This document shows, piece after piece, positions 42,323 to 54,421 of a stretch of DNA of 64,000 nt; position 1 is the first letter of the stretch; the number at the start of each line of letters is the position of its first letter. Under the pieces are notes generated by a model that was not told where the DNA came from, made no database searches, and was given only the letters and a program-made list of their open reading frames with translations. Made by a program: the position numbers and the translations under genes. This stretch comes from Halomonas sp. NO4 (lineage in GTDB: Bacteria > Pseudomonadota > Gammaproteobacteria > Pseudomonadales > Halomonadaceae): contig NZ_WHMA01000002.1 in the NCBI RefSeq assembly GCF_010994375.1, positions 236,978 through 300,977 on the forward strand. The letters run 5' to 3'.

Positions 42323-44704
42323 ATGAAATTTTCCGAACAGTGGCTGCGCGAGTGGGTCTCGCCGCAGCAGGATGTCCAGGGGCTGGCCGATCAGATCACC
42401 ATGGCCGGGCTGGAAGTCGATGCCATCGAGCCCGTGGCAGCCGTCTTCGAGGGAGTGGTGGTGGCCGAGGTGGTGAGCAAGGCGCCGCACCCCGATGCCG
42501 ACAAGCTGGCGGTGTGTCAGGTCGATGACGGCAGCGGCGAACGCACCCAGGTGGTGTGCGGGGCGCCCAATGTGGCGGTCGGCCAGAAAGTGCCCTTCGC
42601 CCGGGTCGGCGCCGTGCTGCCCGGCGACTTCAAGATCCGGAAGGCCAAGCTGCGCGGCGTCGAGTCGCGGGGCATGATCTGCTCCGCCTCGGAGCTGGGC
42701 ATGGCCGAGGAGACTTCCTCCGGGATTCTGGAGCTACCGCTCGAGGCGCCGGTGGGCGAGGCCTTCCGCGTCTGGATGGGGCTCGATGACCACAGCGTCG
42801 AGGTGGACCTGACGCCCAATCGCGGCGACTGCCTGAGCATCAAGGGTTTGGCCCGCGAGGTCGGGGTCCTCAACCGCCTGCCGGTCGAGGGGCCGGCCAT
42901 CGCGGCGGTGGCTCCCAGCCATGACGAGCGGTTTGCGGTGCGCGTCGAGGACCCCGAGCGCTGCCCGCGCTATATCGGCCGGCTGATCAAGGGGGTCGAC
43001 GTGGCCGTCGCGACCCCGCTGTGGATGGTGGAGCGCCTGCGGCGCAGTGGCGTGCGCTCTATCGACCCGGTGGTGGATATCACCAACTACGTGATGCTCG
43101 AGCTCGGTCAGCCGCTGCATGCCTTCGATCGCGCCAACCTCCACGGCGCGGTGATCGTGCGTCTGGCCCGCGAGGGGGAGCAGCTGGTGCTGCTCGACGG
43201 CCAGACCGTCGCCCTGCGCGACGATACCCTGGTGATCGCCGACGAGCGCGGTCCGCTCGCCATCGCCGGGGTCATGGGCGGCGAGAACTCCGGCGTGAGC
43301 GCGGCGACCCGCGATATCTTCCTGGAGTCGGCCTTCTTCACGCCACTGGCGGTGGCCGGTCAGGCTCGCACCTATGGCCTGCACACCGACGCCTCGCACC
43401 GTTTCGAGCGCGGCGTCGACCCGCAGCTCACCCGCGAGGCGGTGGAGCGCGCCACGCGCCTGCTGATCGACATCACCGGCGGCGAAGCGGGGCCGCTGGA
43501 GGAGTCGCGCAGCGATGACCACCTCCCCGGCGAGCGGGAGGTGCGTCTGCGTAGCGCGCGTCTCGAGCAGGCGCTGGGCAAGGCGCTGCCGGCCGAGGAG
43601 ATCGGCGAGATTCTCGAGCGCCTGGGGCTCGGGATCACGCTCCGTGACGATGGCTGGCAGGTGAAGGTGCCGAGCTGGCGTTTCGATCTGACCATCGAGG
43701 AGGATCTGATCGAGGAGGTGGCGCGCATCCACGGCTACAATCGCCTGCCGGTGCGGCGCCCTGCGGCGCGCCTGGCGCTGCGTGCCGATCACGAGGCCCG
43801 AGTGCCGCTGGGACGCCTGCGGCGCCAGATGGTGGCGCGCGGCTACCAGGAGGCGGTGACCTACAGCTTCGTGGCGCCGGAACTGCAGGCGGCACTGCTG
43901 CCCGACGCCGTCTCGCCGCACCTGGCCAACCCCATCTCCAGCGACCTCTCGGTGATGCGGGCGAGCCTCTTCCCGGGGCTGGTACGCGCCCTGGAGCACA
44001 ACCTCAACCGCCAGCAGAGCCGCGTACGCCTCTTCGAGGCCGGCCTGGTATTTCGTGGCGAGCTGGACGATCTGCAACAGGTGCCGATGCTCGGCGCCCT
44101 GGTGTGCGGGCCGCGCGAACCGGAAGGCTGGGCGGGCTCGCGGGAAGCGGTGGACTTCTTCGATCTCAAGGGCGACCTGGAGAGCCTCATCGGCCTGGGG
44201 GGCGAACCCGAGGCCTGGCGTTTCGAGCCCGCCCCGCACTCGGCGCTGCACCCGGGGCAGAGTGCGCGAATTCTTCACCGGGGCGAACCGGTGGGCTGGA
44301 TCGGGGCGCTGCATCCCGGCGTACGGGCGACTCTGGGGCTGCGCGCCGATGCGCTGCTCTTCGAGGTGCGCCAGGATGCCCTGACCCATGGCCGTATCGC
44401 GGCCTTTACGCCGCTGTCGCGCTACCCCGAGGTGCGTCGCGACCTGGCCTTCCTGGTCGAGGCGTCGCTGCCGGTGCAGGCCCTGCTGGATACCATCCGC
44501 GGCCAGGCCGGGGAGTGGCTCACCGAGAGCCGGCTGTTCGATGTCTACCAGGGCAAGGGGGTGCCGGAAGGGTGCAAGAGTGTCGCCTTGGGCTTGACCT
44601 GGCAGCATCCTTCGCGCACGCTGAATGACGAGGAAATCAATCAGTTGGTCGATGCCATCGTCGACGAGTCGCGTCAGCACCTGGGTGCTGAGCTGCGCGG
44701 GTGA
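42323..44704 (+). CDS. pheT: Phenylalanine--tRNA ligase beta subunit
   Basis: 793 residues, the usual length. OB-fold tRNA-binding domain (about 40-150; [20 protein letters not shown]), B3/4 editing domain ([20 protein letters not shown] and [20 protein letters not shown]), B5 domain, catalytic-like core and C-terminal FDX-ACB domain ([20 protein letters not shown]). Full length, no breaks. Confidence 0.98.
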   Translation: MKFSEQWLREWVSPQQDVQGLADQITMAGLEVDAIEPVAAVFEGVVVAEVVSKAPHPDADKLAVCQVDDGSGERTQVVCGAPNVAVGQKVPFARVGAVLPGDFKIRKAKLRGVESRGMICSASELGMAEETSSGILELPLEAPVGEAFRVWMGLDDHSVEVDLTPNRGDCLSIKGLAREVGVLNRLPVEGPAIAAVAPSHDERFAVRVEDPERCPRYIGRLIKGVDVAVATPLWMVERLRRSGVRSIDPVVDITNYVMLELGQPLHAFDRANLHGAVIVRLAREGEQLVLLDGQTVALRDDTLVIADERGPLAIAGVMGGENSGVSAATRDIFLESAFFTPLAVAGQARTYGLHTDASHRFERGVDPQLTREAVERATRLLIDITGGEAGPLEESRSDDHLPGEREVRLRSARLEQALGKALPAEEIGEILERLGLGITLRDDGWQVKVPSWRFDLTIEEDLIEEVARIHGYNRLPVRRPAARLALRADHEARVPLGRLRRQMVARGYQEAVTYSFVAPELQAALLPDAVSPHLANPISSDLSVMRASLFPGLVRALEHNLNRQQSRVRLFEAGLVFRGELDDLQQVPMLGALVCGPREPEGWAGSREAVDFFDLKGDLESLIGLGGEPEAWRFEPAPHSALHPGQSARILHRGEPVGWIGALHPGVRATLGLRADALLFEVRQDALTHGRIAAFTPLSRYPEVRRDLAFLVEASLPVQALLDTIRGQAGEWLTESRLFDVYQGKGVPEGCKSVALGLTWQHPSRTLNDEEINQLVDAIVDESRQHLGAELRG

Positions 44705-44808
44705 CGACTTCCGCCACGGTGGAAACTTCAAGGGCGCGACCGTTTTGCGGTGGCGCCCTGTTCGTTGATCCGGCGGCGGGGTGGACCGCCCACCATGAGG
44801 GAGCAGAC

Positions 44809-45114
44809 ATGGGAGCGTTGACCAAGGCTGAGCTGGCCGAGCATCTCCACGCTGAACTGGGGTTGACCAAGCGGGAAGCCAAGGCGATGGTGGAGGCGTT
44901 CTTCGAGGAGATTCGCGCCTGCCTGCGTGAGAACGAACAGGTGAAGCTCTCCGGATTCGGCAACTTCGATTTGCGCGACAAGCGCGAGCGACCGGGGCGC
45001 AACCCCAAGACCGGCGAGGAGATTCCCATCTCGGCGCGCCGGGTGGTGACCTTCCGGCCTGGCCAGAAGCTCAAGAGTCAGGTGGAGGGCTATGAAGGGC
45101 CGGCGTCGCACTGA
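44809..45114 (+). CDS. ihfA: Integration host factor alpha subunit
   Basis: 101 residues. DNA-bending protein of the HU/IHF family that pairs with IHF-beta. The start at 44809 gives the usual [20 protein letters not shown]. Family signature: [20 protein letters not shown] and [20 protein letters not shown]. Order pheS-pheT-ihfA is conserved in gammaproteobacteria. The ribosome site is GAGGGAG. IHF is often required by phage integrases, and the prophage here lies 7 kb away. Confidence 0.97.
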   Translation: MGALTKAELAEHLHAELGLTKREAKAMVEAFFEEIRACLRENEQVKLSGFGNFDLRDKRERPGRNPKTGEEIPISARRVVTFRPGQKLKSQVEGYEGPASH

Positions 45115-45123
45115 CGGGCGGCG

Positions 45124-45333
45124 TCATATGCCGCCGCCGCGCTCGATCAGCCAGGTAATCACCACCTTGAGTATGTAGCCCAGCATGCCGGCACCGAGCA
45201 CCACGAAGAGCATGATGGTGCCGAACCGCCCGGCGCGGGACTGGCGTGCCAAGTCCCTGATGATGAAGCTCATGAAGAGGATGAGGCCGCCGATCATGAT
45301 CGGGGTGATCCAGGCTTCGAAGGTTGCTGTCAT
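45124..45333 (-). CDS. DUF2788 family small membrane protein
   Basis: 69 residues with two membrane spans (ITPIMIGGLILFMSFIIRDL and GTIMLFVVLGAGMLGYILKV) joined by ARQSRAGRF, a pattern of the DUF2788 family of gammaproteobacterial inner-membrane proteins. The start at 45333 follows GGGAGGCGGC. Function unknown. It is divergent from mioC and preceded by a perfect inverted repeat. Confidence 0.8.
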   Translation of the reverse strand: MTATFEAWITPIMIGGLILFMSFIIRDLARQSRAGRFGTIMLFVVLGAGMLGYILKVVITWLIERGGGI

Positions 45334-45351
45334 GCCGCCTCCCGTGACTAG

Positions 45352-45374
45352 AGTCCGAGTATTGTACTCGGACT
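45352..45374. promoter_or_regulatory. Perfect 10+10 inverted repeat, IscR/Rrf2-like core
   Basis: AGTCCGAGTA (45352-45361) and TACTCGGACT (45365-45374) separated by TTG. The core GAGTATTGTACTC resembles the palindromic core of Rrf2-family (IscR-like) operators. It sits 19 bases upstream of the DUF2788 start codon. Confidence 0.45.
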
Positions 45375-45426
45375 TTGTCGTCACTGCATGAGCGTGCGGC
45401 TCTCGATGCATGACCGGTTGATGTTA

Positions 45427-45451
45427 TTATCCGACTAAAATACTCAGGTAT
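45427..45451. promoter_or_regulatory. IscR type 1-like binding site upstream of the flavodoxin gene
   Basis: GACTAAAATACTCAGGTAT (45433-45451), preceded by TTATCC, fits the 25-base E. coli IscR type 1 consensus at about 22 positions. The variant ACTC in the right half also occurs in the E. coli iscR promoter. It ends 9 bases before the mioC start, so binding should repress. Confidence 0.5.
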
Positions 45452-45460
45452 CCCCACGAC

Positions 45461-45925
45461 ATGCCGATGCTCAAGATCTTTGTTGGAACCATGTATGGCG
45501 GCGCCCTCGACGTCGCCGAGCAGGTCGCTCCGCTGTTCGAATCGGCCGGCTACGAGGTGTCCATCCTCGAGCAGCCGACCCTGGAAGATTTGGTGGACAC
45601 GCCGCCCGAGCTGGCGCTGTTCTGCGTCTCCACCACCGGTAGCGGCGACTTTCCGGGCAATTTCGTGCCTTTCGCCCGTGCTCTCGACGAACACAGCCCG
45701 TCGCTCACCTGGCTGCGCTACGGCCTGATCGCACTGGGCGACAGCTCCTATGGCGATACCTTCTGCGGTGCCGGCCGTCGCCTCGACGAGATGCTCGCCG
45801 GGCTCGGCGCCAGTCGCCTCGGCGAGCGCCTGGAGGTCGATGCCATGGAGACCTTCATGGCTGACGATGCCGCGCTTCCCTGGGTGGAGGAGTGGATCGA
45901 GGATCAAGAGCTCAAGGTGGCCTGA
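45461..45925 (+). CDS. mioC: Flavodoxin domain protein, MioC-like
   Basis: 154 residues, a single flavodoxin fold. FMN phosphate loop VGTMYGGALDVAE, isoalloxazine-contacting strands LALFCVSTTGSGDFPGN and ALGDSSYGDTFCGAGRRLDE. E. coli MioC (147 aa) is a flavodoxin reported to support biotin synthase, an Fe-S enzyme. Upstream are IscR-like sites, which fits an Fe-S connection. The stop shares a base with the next start (TGATG). Another short flavodoxin such as YqcA is the alternative. Confidence 0.85.
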   Translation: MPMLKIFVGTMYGGALDVAEQVAPLFESAGYEVSILEQPTLEDLVDTPPELALFCVSTTGSGDFPGNFVPFARALDEHSPSLTWLRYGLIALGDSSYGDTFCGAGRRLDEMLAGLGASRLGERLEVDAMETFMADDAALPWVEEWIEDQELKVA

Positions 45926-46308
45926 TGACGACAGCGCCCACTGCCGAGCGCCTGAGCCTGTTGCTGGGGCTCGGGGTGCTGATGGCGGCCACCGTGCCGC
46001 GCTACCTGGCCGGCGGCCATGACACCCGGTTGACGCTGATCCTGATGTCGCTGGCCGTGGTGGCCCTGGTCGCCGGCTTCCAGTGGCGCCTGCTCGCCGA
46101 GGCGCAGCGCCGTCGGCTACCCGGCCTGGTCAAGCGCCTGGCGCTGTGCTGGGTGGCCGGCGTGCTGGGCATGGGTCTGTGGCATCTGCTGATGAGCGAC
46201 TGGCTGAGCTGGCAGCTGCTGCTCGCCCACGGCGCTACCCTGGGGCTGCTGCTGCATGCCCTGTGGTTGTGGTGGCAGGGCGAGCCAGGGAGTGCCGATC
46301 GCCTCTAG
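45925..46308 (+). CDS. Small membrane protein (127 aa)
   Basis: Four hydrophobic spans (LSLLLGLGVLMAATVP, LTLILMSLAVVALVAGFQWR, LALCWVAGVLGMGLWHLLM, LLLAHGATLGLLLHALWLWW). Translationally coupled to mioC (TGATG). No family recognised; coupling suggests a membrane partner of the flavodoxin or simply a shared operon. Confidence 0.7.
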   Translation: MTTAPTAERLSLLLGLGVLMAATVPRYLAGGHDTRLTLILMSLAVVALVAGFQWRLLAEAQRRRLPGLVKRLALCWVAGVLGMGLWHLLMSDWLSWQLLLAHGATLGLLLHALWLWWQGEPGSADRL

Positions 46309-46343
46309 CGGATCACTCAAAGTCACTAAGCGCCACCAAGAGA

Positions 46344-46375
46344 AAGGCCGCCCACGTATCAGCGTGGGCGGCCTT
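46344..46375. terminator. Bidirectional terminator between convergent genes
   Basis: An 11 bp perfect stem (GGCCGCCCACG and its complement), loop TATCAG, flanked by A and T runs on both sides, between the rightward mioC operon and leftward ppnN. Confidence 0.85.
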
Positions 46376-46395
46376 GTCGCGTCCGGAGGCTGCGT

Positions 46396-47760
46396 TCAGG
46401 CAAGCCGGTAGCAGGGCTCGTAGGCCTTGCCGGGCAGCTTCATGCGCCCCTGGGCGACGAACGAGCCCAGCAGTTCATCGAGGTGGCGCATCAGCTCGGA
46501 TTCGGCGTGGAGCCGGAAGGGGCCGTGGGCCTCGATGGCGCGCAGGCCGTGCTCCTTGACGTTGCCCGCCACGATGCCCGAAAAGGCGCGGCGCAGGTTG
46601 GCGGCCAACTCGTGGACCGGCTGTTCGCGATGCAGGGCCAGGTCGGACATCGCCTGATGGGTCGGCTCGAACGGGGCCTGGAAGTCGCGGGCGACGGTCA
46701 GCCGCCAGTTGAAGTGGAAGGCGTCCTGGTGGGTGAGCCGGAAATCGGTGACTTCGTCGACGCCCTTGCGCAGGGTGCGCGCCACCTCGACGGGGTCGTC
46801 GATGATGATGCGGTACTTGTCGCGCACGGCCTCGCCGAGGGTGTAGCCGAGGAACTCGTCGATGCGCCGGAAGTAGTCGGCGGCGCTCGCCGGGCCGGTG
46901 AAGACCAGCGGCAGGGCCATGTCGGCGTTGTCCGGGTGCAGCAGGATACCCAGCAGGTAGAGGATCTCCTCGGCCGTGCCGACCCCGCCGGGGAAGATGA
47001 CGATGCCGTGGCCCACCCGCACGAAGGCCTCCAGGCGCTTCTCGATGTCGGGCATCACCACCAGTTCGTTGACCAGCGGGTTGGGCGCCTCGGCGGCGAT
47101 GATGCCGGGCTCCGAGATGCCCAGGTAGCGTCCCTCGCTGCGACGCTGCTTGGCGTGGGCCACGTTGGCTCCCTTCATCGGCCCCTTCATGGCACCGGGA
47201 CCGCACCCGGTGCAGATGTCCAGATCGCGCAGCCCGAGCTGGTAGCCGACGTTCTTGGTGTAGTCGTACTCCTCGCGGGAGATGGAGTGGCCGCCCCAGC
47301 ACACCACGATACTCGGATCGCGGCCGGGCTTGAGCACGGCGGCCTTGCGCAGGATATGGAAGACGGCGTTGGTGGTGCCCTCGCCGGTGGAGAGATCGAA
47401 ACGCTGGTGGGTCTGGATCTCGTTGTAGACGTAGACGATATCGCGAAGCACCGAGGAGAGGTGCTCGCGGATACCGCGAATCATCTTGCCGTCGACGAAG
47501 GCCTCGGCGGGGGCGTTGCTGAGCTTGAGGCGGATGCCGCGGTCCTGCTGGAGCACCTCGATGTCGAAGTCGTGGTAGGTCTCCATCAGCGCCAGGCTGT
47601 CGTCGGTCATGTTGCCCGAGCTCAGCACGGCCAGTGCGCAGCGCCGCAGCAGGTCGTGCAGACCGGTCTTGGAGGTGTCGCGCAGGCGGTTCACCTCGTG
47701 CTGGGAGAGCACCTCGAGGCTGCGCAACGGGGAAACGGTACTGGAAAGGGTGTCGGGCAT
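46396..47760 (-). CDS. ppnN: Pyrimidine/purine nucleotide 5'-monophosphate nucleosidase (LOG family)
   Basis: Cleaves nucleoside monophosphates to base and ribose-5-phosphate; the E. coli enzyme (YgdH) is controlled by (p)ppGpp. 454 residues, as in E. coli. An N-terminal regulatory domain is followed by the LOG Rossmann domain with IVVCWGGHSISREEYDYTK, GCGPGAMKGPMKGA and the signature FPGGVGTAEEILYLLGI. The start at 47760 (MPDTLSSTVSPLRSLEVLSQ) is the conserved one; upstream codons lack support. Confidence 0.93.
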   Translation of the reverse strand: MPDTLSSTVSPLRSLEVLSQHEVNRLRDTSKTGLHDLLRRCALAVLSSGNMTDDSLALMETYHDFDIEVLQQDRGIRLKLSNAPAEAFVDGKMIRGIREHLSSVLRDIVYVYNEIQTHQRFDLSTGEGTTNAVFHILRKAAVLKPGRDPSIVVCWGGHSISREEYDYTKNVGYQLGLRDLDICTGCGPGAMKGPMKGANVAHAKQRRSEGRYLGISEPGIIAAEAPNPLVNELVVMPDIEKRLEAFVRVGHGIVIFPGGVGTAEEILYLLGILLHPDNADMALPLVFTGPASAADYFRRIDEFLGYTLGEAVRDKYRIIIDDPVEVARTLRKGVDEVTDFRLTHQDAFHFNWRLTVARDFQAPFEPTHQAMSDLALHREQPVHELAANLRRAFSGIVAGNVKEHGLRAIEAHGPFRLHAESELMRHLDELLGSFVAQGRMKLPGKAYEPCYRLA

Positions 47761-47986
47761 GAAGGCGTCCTTGTCACGCAGGGGCCCGATGCGCCGGCAA
47801 AGCCGGGCCACACGCCTCGACAATGGGGAGTGTGCCGTCGCGACGTAGCCTTGCCTCACGCATCGGGATCGGGGGATGGATCATGTCTCGATGCTATCAT
47901 GCCGCAGGCAGGGGCGCAGCGCTGCGAGGGATGGCCGGGCCTGCTAGAATGACGCCTCCGGCAGCCGTCGATGCGCCCCCAATCCC

Positions 47987-48901
47987 ATGTTCAACGCCCA
48001 GTATTTCCGCACTTTCGTCACCCTGGTCGAGACCGGCAGCTTCACGCGCACGGCGCAGCGCCTGGAGATGACCCAACCCGGCGTCAGCCAGCATGTGCGC
48101 AAGCTGGAGCGCTACCTCGACAAGCCGCTGCTCGATCGCCAGGGGCGGCGCTTCGCGCTCACCGAGGCGGGCCGGCGCGCCTACGACTACGGGCTGCGCC
48201 TGTTCGCCGAGCACGAGCAGTTTCGCCATTCGCTGGACGACGACGCCCTGGACAGCGGCGAGTGCCGCATCGCCTCGCCGGGCAGCGTGGGGCTGATGTT
48301 CTATCCCTACATCCTCGGCCAGCAGCAGATGTACCCGGGGCTCAGGGTGAACTACAGCTTCGCCTTCAGCCACGAGATCGTCGGCGATGTGCTGGCCGGG
48401 CGCCACGACCTGGGCATCGTCACCGATCCGGTGCGCCATCCCGAGCTCGACTGCGTGCCTTGGCACCAGGAGTCGCTGTGCCTGGTGGTGCCCGCCGACT
48501 TCGCCGGTACGAGCCTGACCGAGCTGATGGGGATCGGGTTCATCAACTACTCCGACGGGGTCAATCACGCCCGGACCCTGCTGCGCAGCAACTTCCCCGA
48601 GGAGTTCCGCGCCATGGGCCAGTTCCGTCGCCAGGGTTTCACCAACGAAGTGGGCATGGTGCTCGACGCCGTGGCACGCGGCCTGGGCTTCACCGTGGTG
48701 TCGCGGCTGGTGCTGGAAACCTCGCCCTGGCAGCGCCAGGTCAAGGAGCTGGTCCTGCCGCGCCCAGAGTACGAGACCCTGCACCTTGTCACGCGTGCCG
48801 GCACGCGCATGCCGCGGCGCTACGTGCGCCTGCTCGAGGGCTTCCGCGAACAGCGACTTCAAGAGCTCTACGGCCACGGCGAACAGCCGGATTTCGCCTG
48901 A
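47987..48901 (+). CDS. LysR family transcriptional regulator
   Basis: 304 residues. N-terminal winged HTH (TLVETGSFTRTAQRLEMTQP, GVSQHVRKLERYLDKPLLDR), then the periplasmic-binding-like effector domain. The HTH ends in a family-typical segment (GRRFALTEAGRRAYDYGLRL). It is divergent from ppnN and lies beside the gcv locus, so it may act on either, which the sequence does not show. Confidence 0.93.
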   Translation: MFNAQYFRTFVTLVETGSFTRTAQRLEMTQPGVSQHVRKLERYLDKPLLDRQGRRFALTEAGRRAYDYGLRLFAEHEQFRHSLDDDALDSGECRIASPGSVGLMFYPYILGQQQMYPGLRVNYSFAFSHEIVGDVLAGRHDLGIVTDPVRHPELDCVPWHQESLCLVVPADFAGTSLTELMGIGFINYSDGVNHARTLLRSNFPEEFRAMGQFRRQGFTNEVGMVLDAVARGLGFTVVSRLVLETSPWQRQVKELVLPRPEYETLHLVTRAGTRMPRRYVRLLEGFREQRLQELYGHGEQPDFA

Positions 48902-48935
48902 GCGCCGCGCCCGCGCCGATACCCGACCGAACGAT

Positions 48936-48971
48936 GAAAACGCCCGCTCTCGCCAATGGCGAGAGCGGGCG
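48936..48971 (-). terminator. Rho-independent terminator of gcvP
   Basis: A perfect 14 bp stem (48941-48954 with 48958-48971) and a 3-base loop. On the - strand it is followed by TTTTC, ending the leftward gcvHP operon; it also lies behind the LysR gene. Confidence 0.85.
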
Positions 48972-49020
48972 CTGAGGCATCCGGACTGCAGAGGCTCAGT
49001 CGCGGTCGTCGTCGATATTG

Positions 49021-51915
<2,895 letters not shown>

Positions 51916-52010
51916 GGGGTGCCCTGTGTGCAGGTGGCGGGTAGCGGTTGAGCCGGCAGGCGCGGCAAGGGAGGGCGCCCCCGCGTGGGGGGCGAACGTC
52001 GGGCCGGGCG

Positions 52011-52403
52011 TTACTCCTCGGCGTCGACCAGGGCCTGGTAGGCGTCGGCATCGAGCAGTTCGTCGATATCGCTGGCATCGGCCAGACGTACCTTCATGAT
52101 CCAGCCGTCGTCATAGGGGGTTTCGTTGACGGTCTCCGGTGCGTCTTCCAGCGCCTCGTTCACTTCGACGATGTCGCCGGCCACGGGCGCGTAGAGGTCG
52201 GAGGCGGCCTTGACGGATTCGATCACGCCAAATTCGTCACCCTTCGCAAGCGTGCGCCCCACCTCGGGCAGCTCCACGAACACCACGTCGCCCAGCGCTT
52301 CCTGGGCATGGTCGGTAATGCCGATGGTGACGGTGCCGTCGCCGTTGTCCAGCACCCATTCGTGGCTGTCGTTGTAGCGCAGGTTGGCAGGAATCGTGCT
52401 CAT
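52011..52403 (-). CDS. gcvH: Glycine cleavage system H protein
   Basis: 130 residues. Carries lipoate on Lys65 in [20 protein letters not shown] and shuttles the aminomethyl group between GcvP and GcvT. Starts [20 protein letters not shown]. First gene of the gcvH-gcvP operon. An inverted repeat overlaps its ribosome site (AGGA). Confidence 0.98.
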   Translation of the reverse strand: MSTIPANLRYNDSHEWVLDNGDGTVTIGITDHAQEALGDVVFVELPEVGRTLAKGDEFGVIESVKAASDLYAPVAGDIVEVNEALEDAPETVNETPYDDGWIMKVRLADASDIDELLDADAYQALVDAEE

Positions 52404-52919
52404 GCTGTTTTCCTATACGAAAAAGGTTTTCTGACGAGGCGAATGCTAACGCCATTGGTGGTGTTTGGCGAGCCCGGCGGCTCGGGGTCGATGGCGTCGC
52501 GGTCGCCCCCTTCGACGCCTTCAGGGTGGCCTGCCGCGACGTTGCCGTCCAGTCAGGCCGGTGGCCGCGGCGTTGGCGCCCGGTCCCTGAGTCGACAGCG
52601 TCAGCGTGGCTCACTAGGCTGACAGCGTGCAGCCAGGGCCCGCCGTCGAGAGGCCGCCGACGAGGCTGTGGCGAACGGATGGCGACGGGGCCGATTGTTT
52701 CCGATACGAAACCTGAGGGGTTGCGGGTCGTCGGCGCTGGCCCCGATGCAGCAGACGAGATTTTCGTCAGGGTGGCGTAGCGTCGATAATTTCCGCTATC
52801 GTACGCCGGTTCGCTGTGTCGATCGTGTGTGATACCAGCGTTTCAGCCAGATGATGGGTCGCCATGGTTCAGCCATGGCGGGCACGACACCAAAGGCAAT
52901 AACCATAAGGGAGACGTTC
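52404..52919. promoter_or_regulatory. Divergent gcvH / symporter control region with two related palindromes
   Basis: This 516-base gap has no convincing gene. TTTCCTATACGAAA (52409-52422) overlaps the gcvH ribosome site, and TTTCCGATACGAAA (52698-52711) lies near the middle; both have TTTC...GAAA inverted arms around a similar core and differ at one position. A possible promoter for the symporter has GATAAT at 52785-52790 and a weak TTTCGT 17 bases before. I looked for a glycine riboswitch and see no conserved core. Confidence 0.45.
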
Positions 52920-54320
52920 GTGGAAACCATGACAGCCATATTCAGTGCCATCAACGGCGTGGTATGGGGGCCGTTGATGCTCATCCTGCTGCTCGGGGTG
53001 GGCATCTATCTGCAGATCGGTTTGAAGCTCATGCCCATCCGCAAGCTTGGCATGGGCTTCAAGCTGATGTGGCAGGGGCGCGATGCCAAGCCGGCGCCGG
53101 GCGAGAAGGTCAAGGACGAGGGGGAAATCTCCCCCTTCAACGCGCTGATGACGGCGCTCTCCGCCACCATCGGTACCGGCAACATCGCCGGCGTGGCCAC
53201 GGCCATTGCGCTGGGCGGGCCGGGCGCCGTGTTCTGGATGTGGATCACCGCGCTGGTGGGCATGGCCACCAAGTTCGCCGAGGCCGTACTGGCGGTTCGC
53301 TACCGCGAGACCGACAGCATGGGCTTCCACATCGGCGGGCCGATGTTCTACATCAAGAATGGCCTGGGCCGTAAATGGCTATGGCTCGGCGGGGCTTTCG
53401 CCTTCTTCGGCGCCGTGGCCGCCTTCGGTATCGGTAACACCGTGCAGTCCAACTCCGTGGCCGATGCCCTCGACTCCACCTTCGGCCTGCCCCCCTGGGT
53501 GACCGGCGTGGTCATCATGGTGCTGGCGGCGGCCGTGATCCTGGGCGGGATCAAGCGCATCGCCAAGGTGGCGGGCAAGCTGGTGCCGATCATGGGGATC
53601 GCCTACATCCTCGCCGGTCTTGCAGTACTGACGGTCAACGTCGGCCAGATCGGCGATGCTTTCGGCATGATCTTCTACTACGCCTTCAATCCCCATGCGG
53701 CATTCGGTGGCTTCGCGGGGGCGGCGGTGATGGCGGCCATCCGCTTTGGCGTGGCGCGCGGCATCTTTTCCAACGAGGCGGGTCTGGGCAGTGCGCCCAT
53801 CGCCCACGCGGCCGCCAAGACCAAGAACCCGGTTCGCCAGGGGCTGATCGCGATGCTCGGCACCTTCATCGACACCATCGTGGTGTGCTCCATCACCGCC
53901 CTGGTCATCCTCACCGCCACGGTGTGGGAGACCGGCGAGGCCGGCGCGTCGCTGACCGCGCTCTCCTTCGATGCGGCGCTGCCGGGGGTGGGCAACCAGA
54001 TCGTGTCGCTGGCCCTGGCCATCTTCGCCTTCACGACCATCCTGGGCTGGTCCTTCTACGGCGAGAAGTGCTTCCAGTTCCTGTTCGGCACCCGGTCGAT
54101 CATGCTCTATCGGGTGCTGTTCGTTCTGGCCATCCCGCTGGGCGCCATGGCCAACCTGGGGTTCATCTGGCTGATGGCCGACACCTTCAACGCCATGATG
54201 GCCATTCCCAACCTGATCGCCCTGGCGCTGCTGTCGCCGGTGGTGTTCAAGGTCACCAAGGACTACTTCGACGGCAAGGAGGTGCTGCCGGGCGAGGAAC
54301 TCGAGGACGGCCACTCCTGA
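52920..54320 (+). CDS. Sodium:alanine/glycine symporter (AGCS family)
   Basis: 466 residues, about ten to eleven membrane spans. Family motifs: ATIGTGNIAGVATAIALGGP with GAVFWMWITAL, and FSNEAGLGSAPIAHAAAKTK. The GTG start at 52920 follows AAGGGAG at six bases; an ATG at 52929 is the alternative. Imports alanine or glycine with sodium. Being directly before gcvT suggests it feeds glycine to the cleavage system. Confidence 0.93.
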   Translation: METMTAIFSAINGVVWGPLMLILLLGVGIYLQIGLKLMPIRKLGMGFKLMWQGRDAKPAPGEKVKDEGEISPFNALMTALSATIGTGNIAGVATAIALGGPGAVFWMWITALVGMATKFAEAVLAVRYRETDSMGFHIGGPMFYIKNGLGRKWLWLGGAFAFFGAVAAFGIGNTVQSNSVADALDSTFGLPPWVTGVVIMVLAAAVILGGIKRIAKVAGKLVPIMGIAYILAGLAVLTVNVGQIGDAFGMIFYYAFNPHAAFGGFAGAAVMAAIRFGVARGIFSNEAGLGSAPIAHAAAKTKNPVRQGLIAMLGTFIDTIVVCSITALVILTATVWETGEAGASLTALSFDAALPGVGNQIVSLALAIFAFTTILGWSFYGEKCFQFLFGTRSIMLYRVLFVLAIPLGAMANLGFIWLMADTFNAMMAIPNLIALALLSPVVFKVTKDYFDGKEVLPGEELEDGHS

Positions 54321-54421
54321 GCGGGGCGCTGCCGGCCCCTCATGCCAGGCCAGGGAGGTGCCCCATGGGGCACCTCCCGGCGTATCGGCCCCGAACCATC
54401 GCATTTTCAGAGGATTCCGAG

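Noticed and set aside
52404..52919. Glycine riboswitch before gcvH or the symporter
   Set aside because: Neither strand shows the conserved aptamer core; only short palindromes are present.
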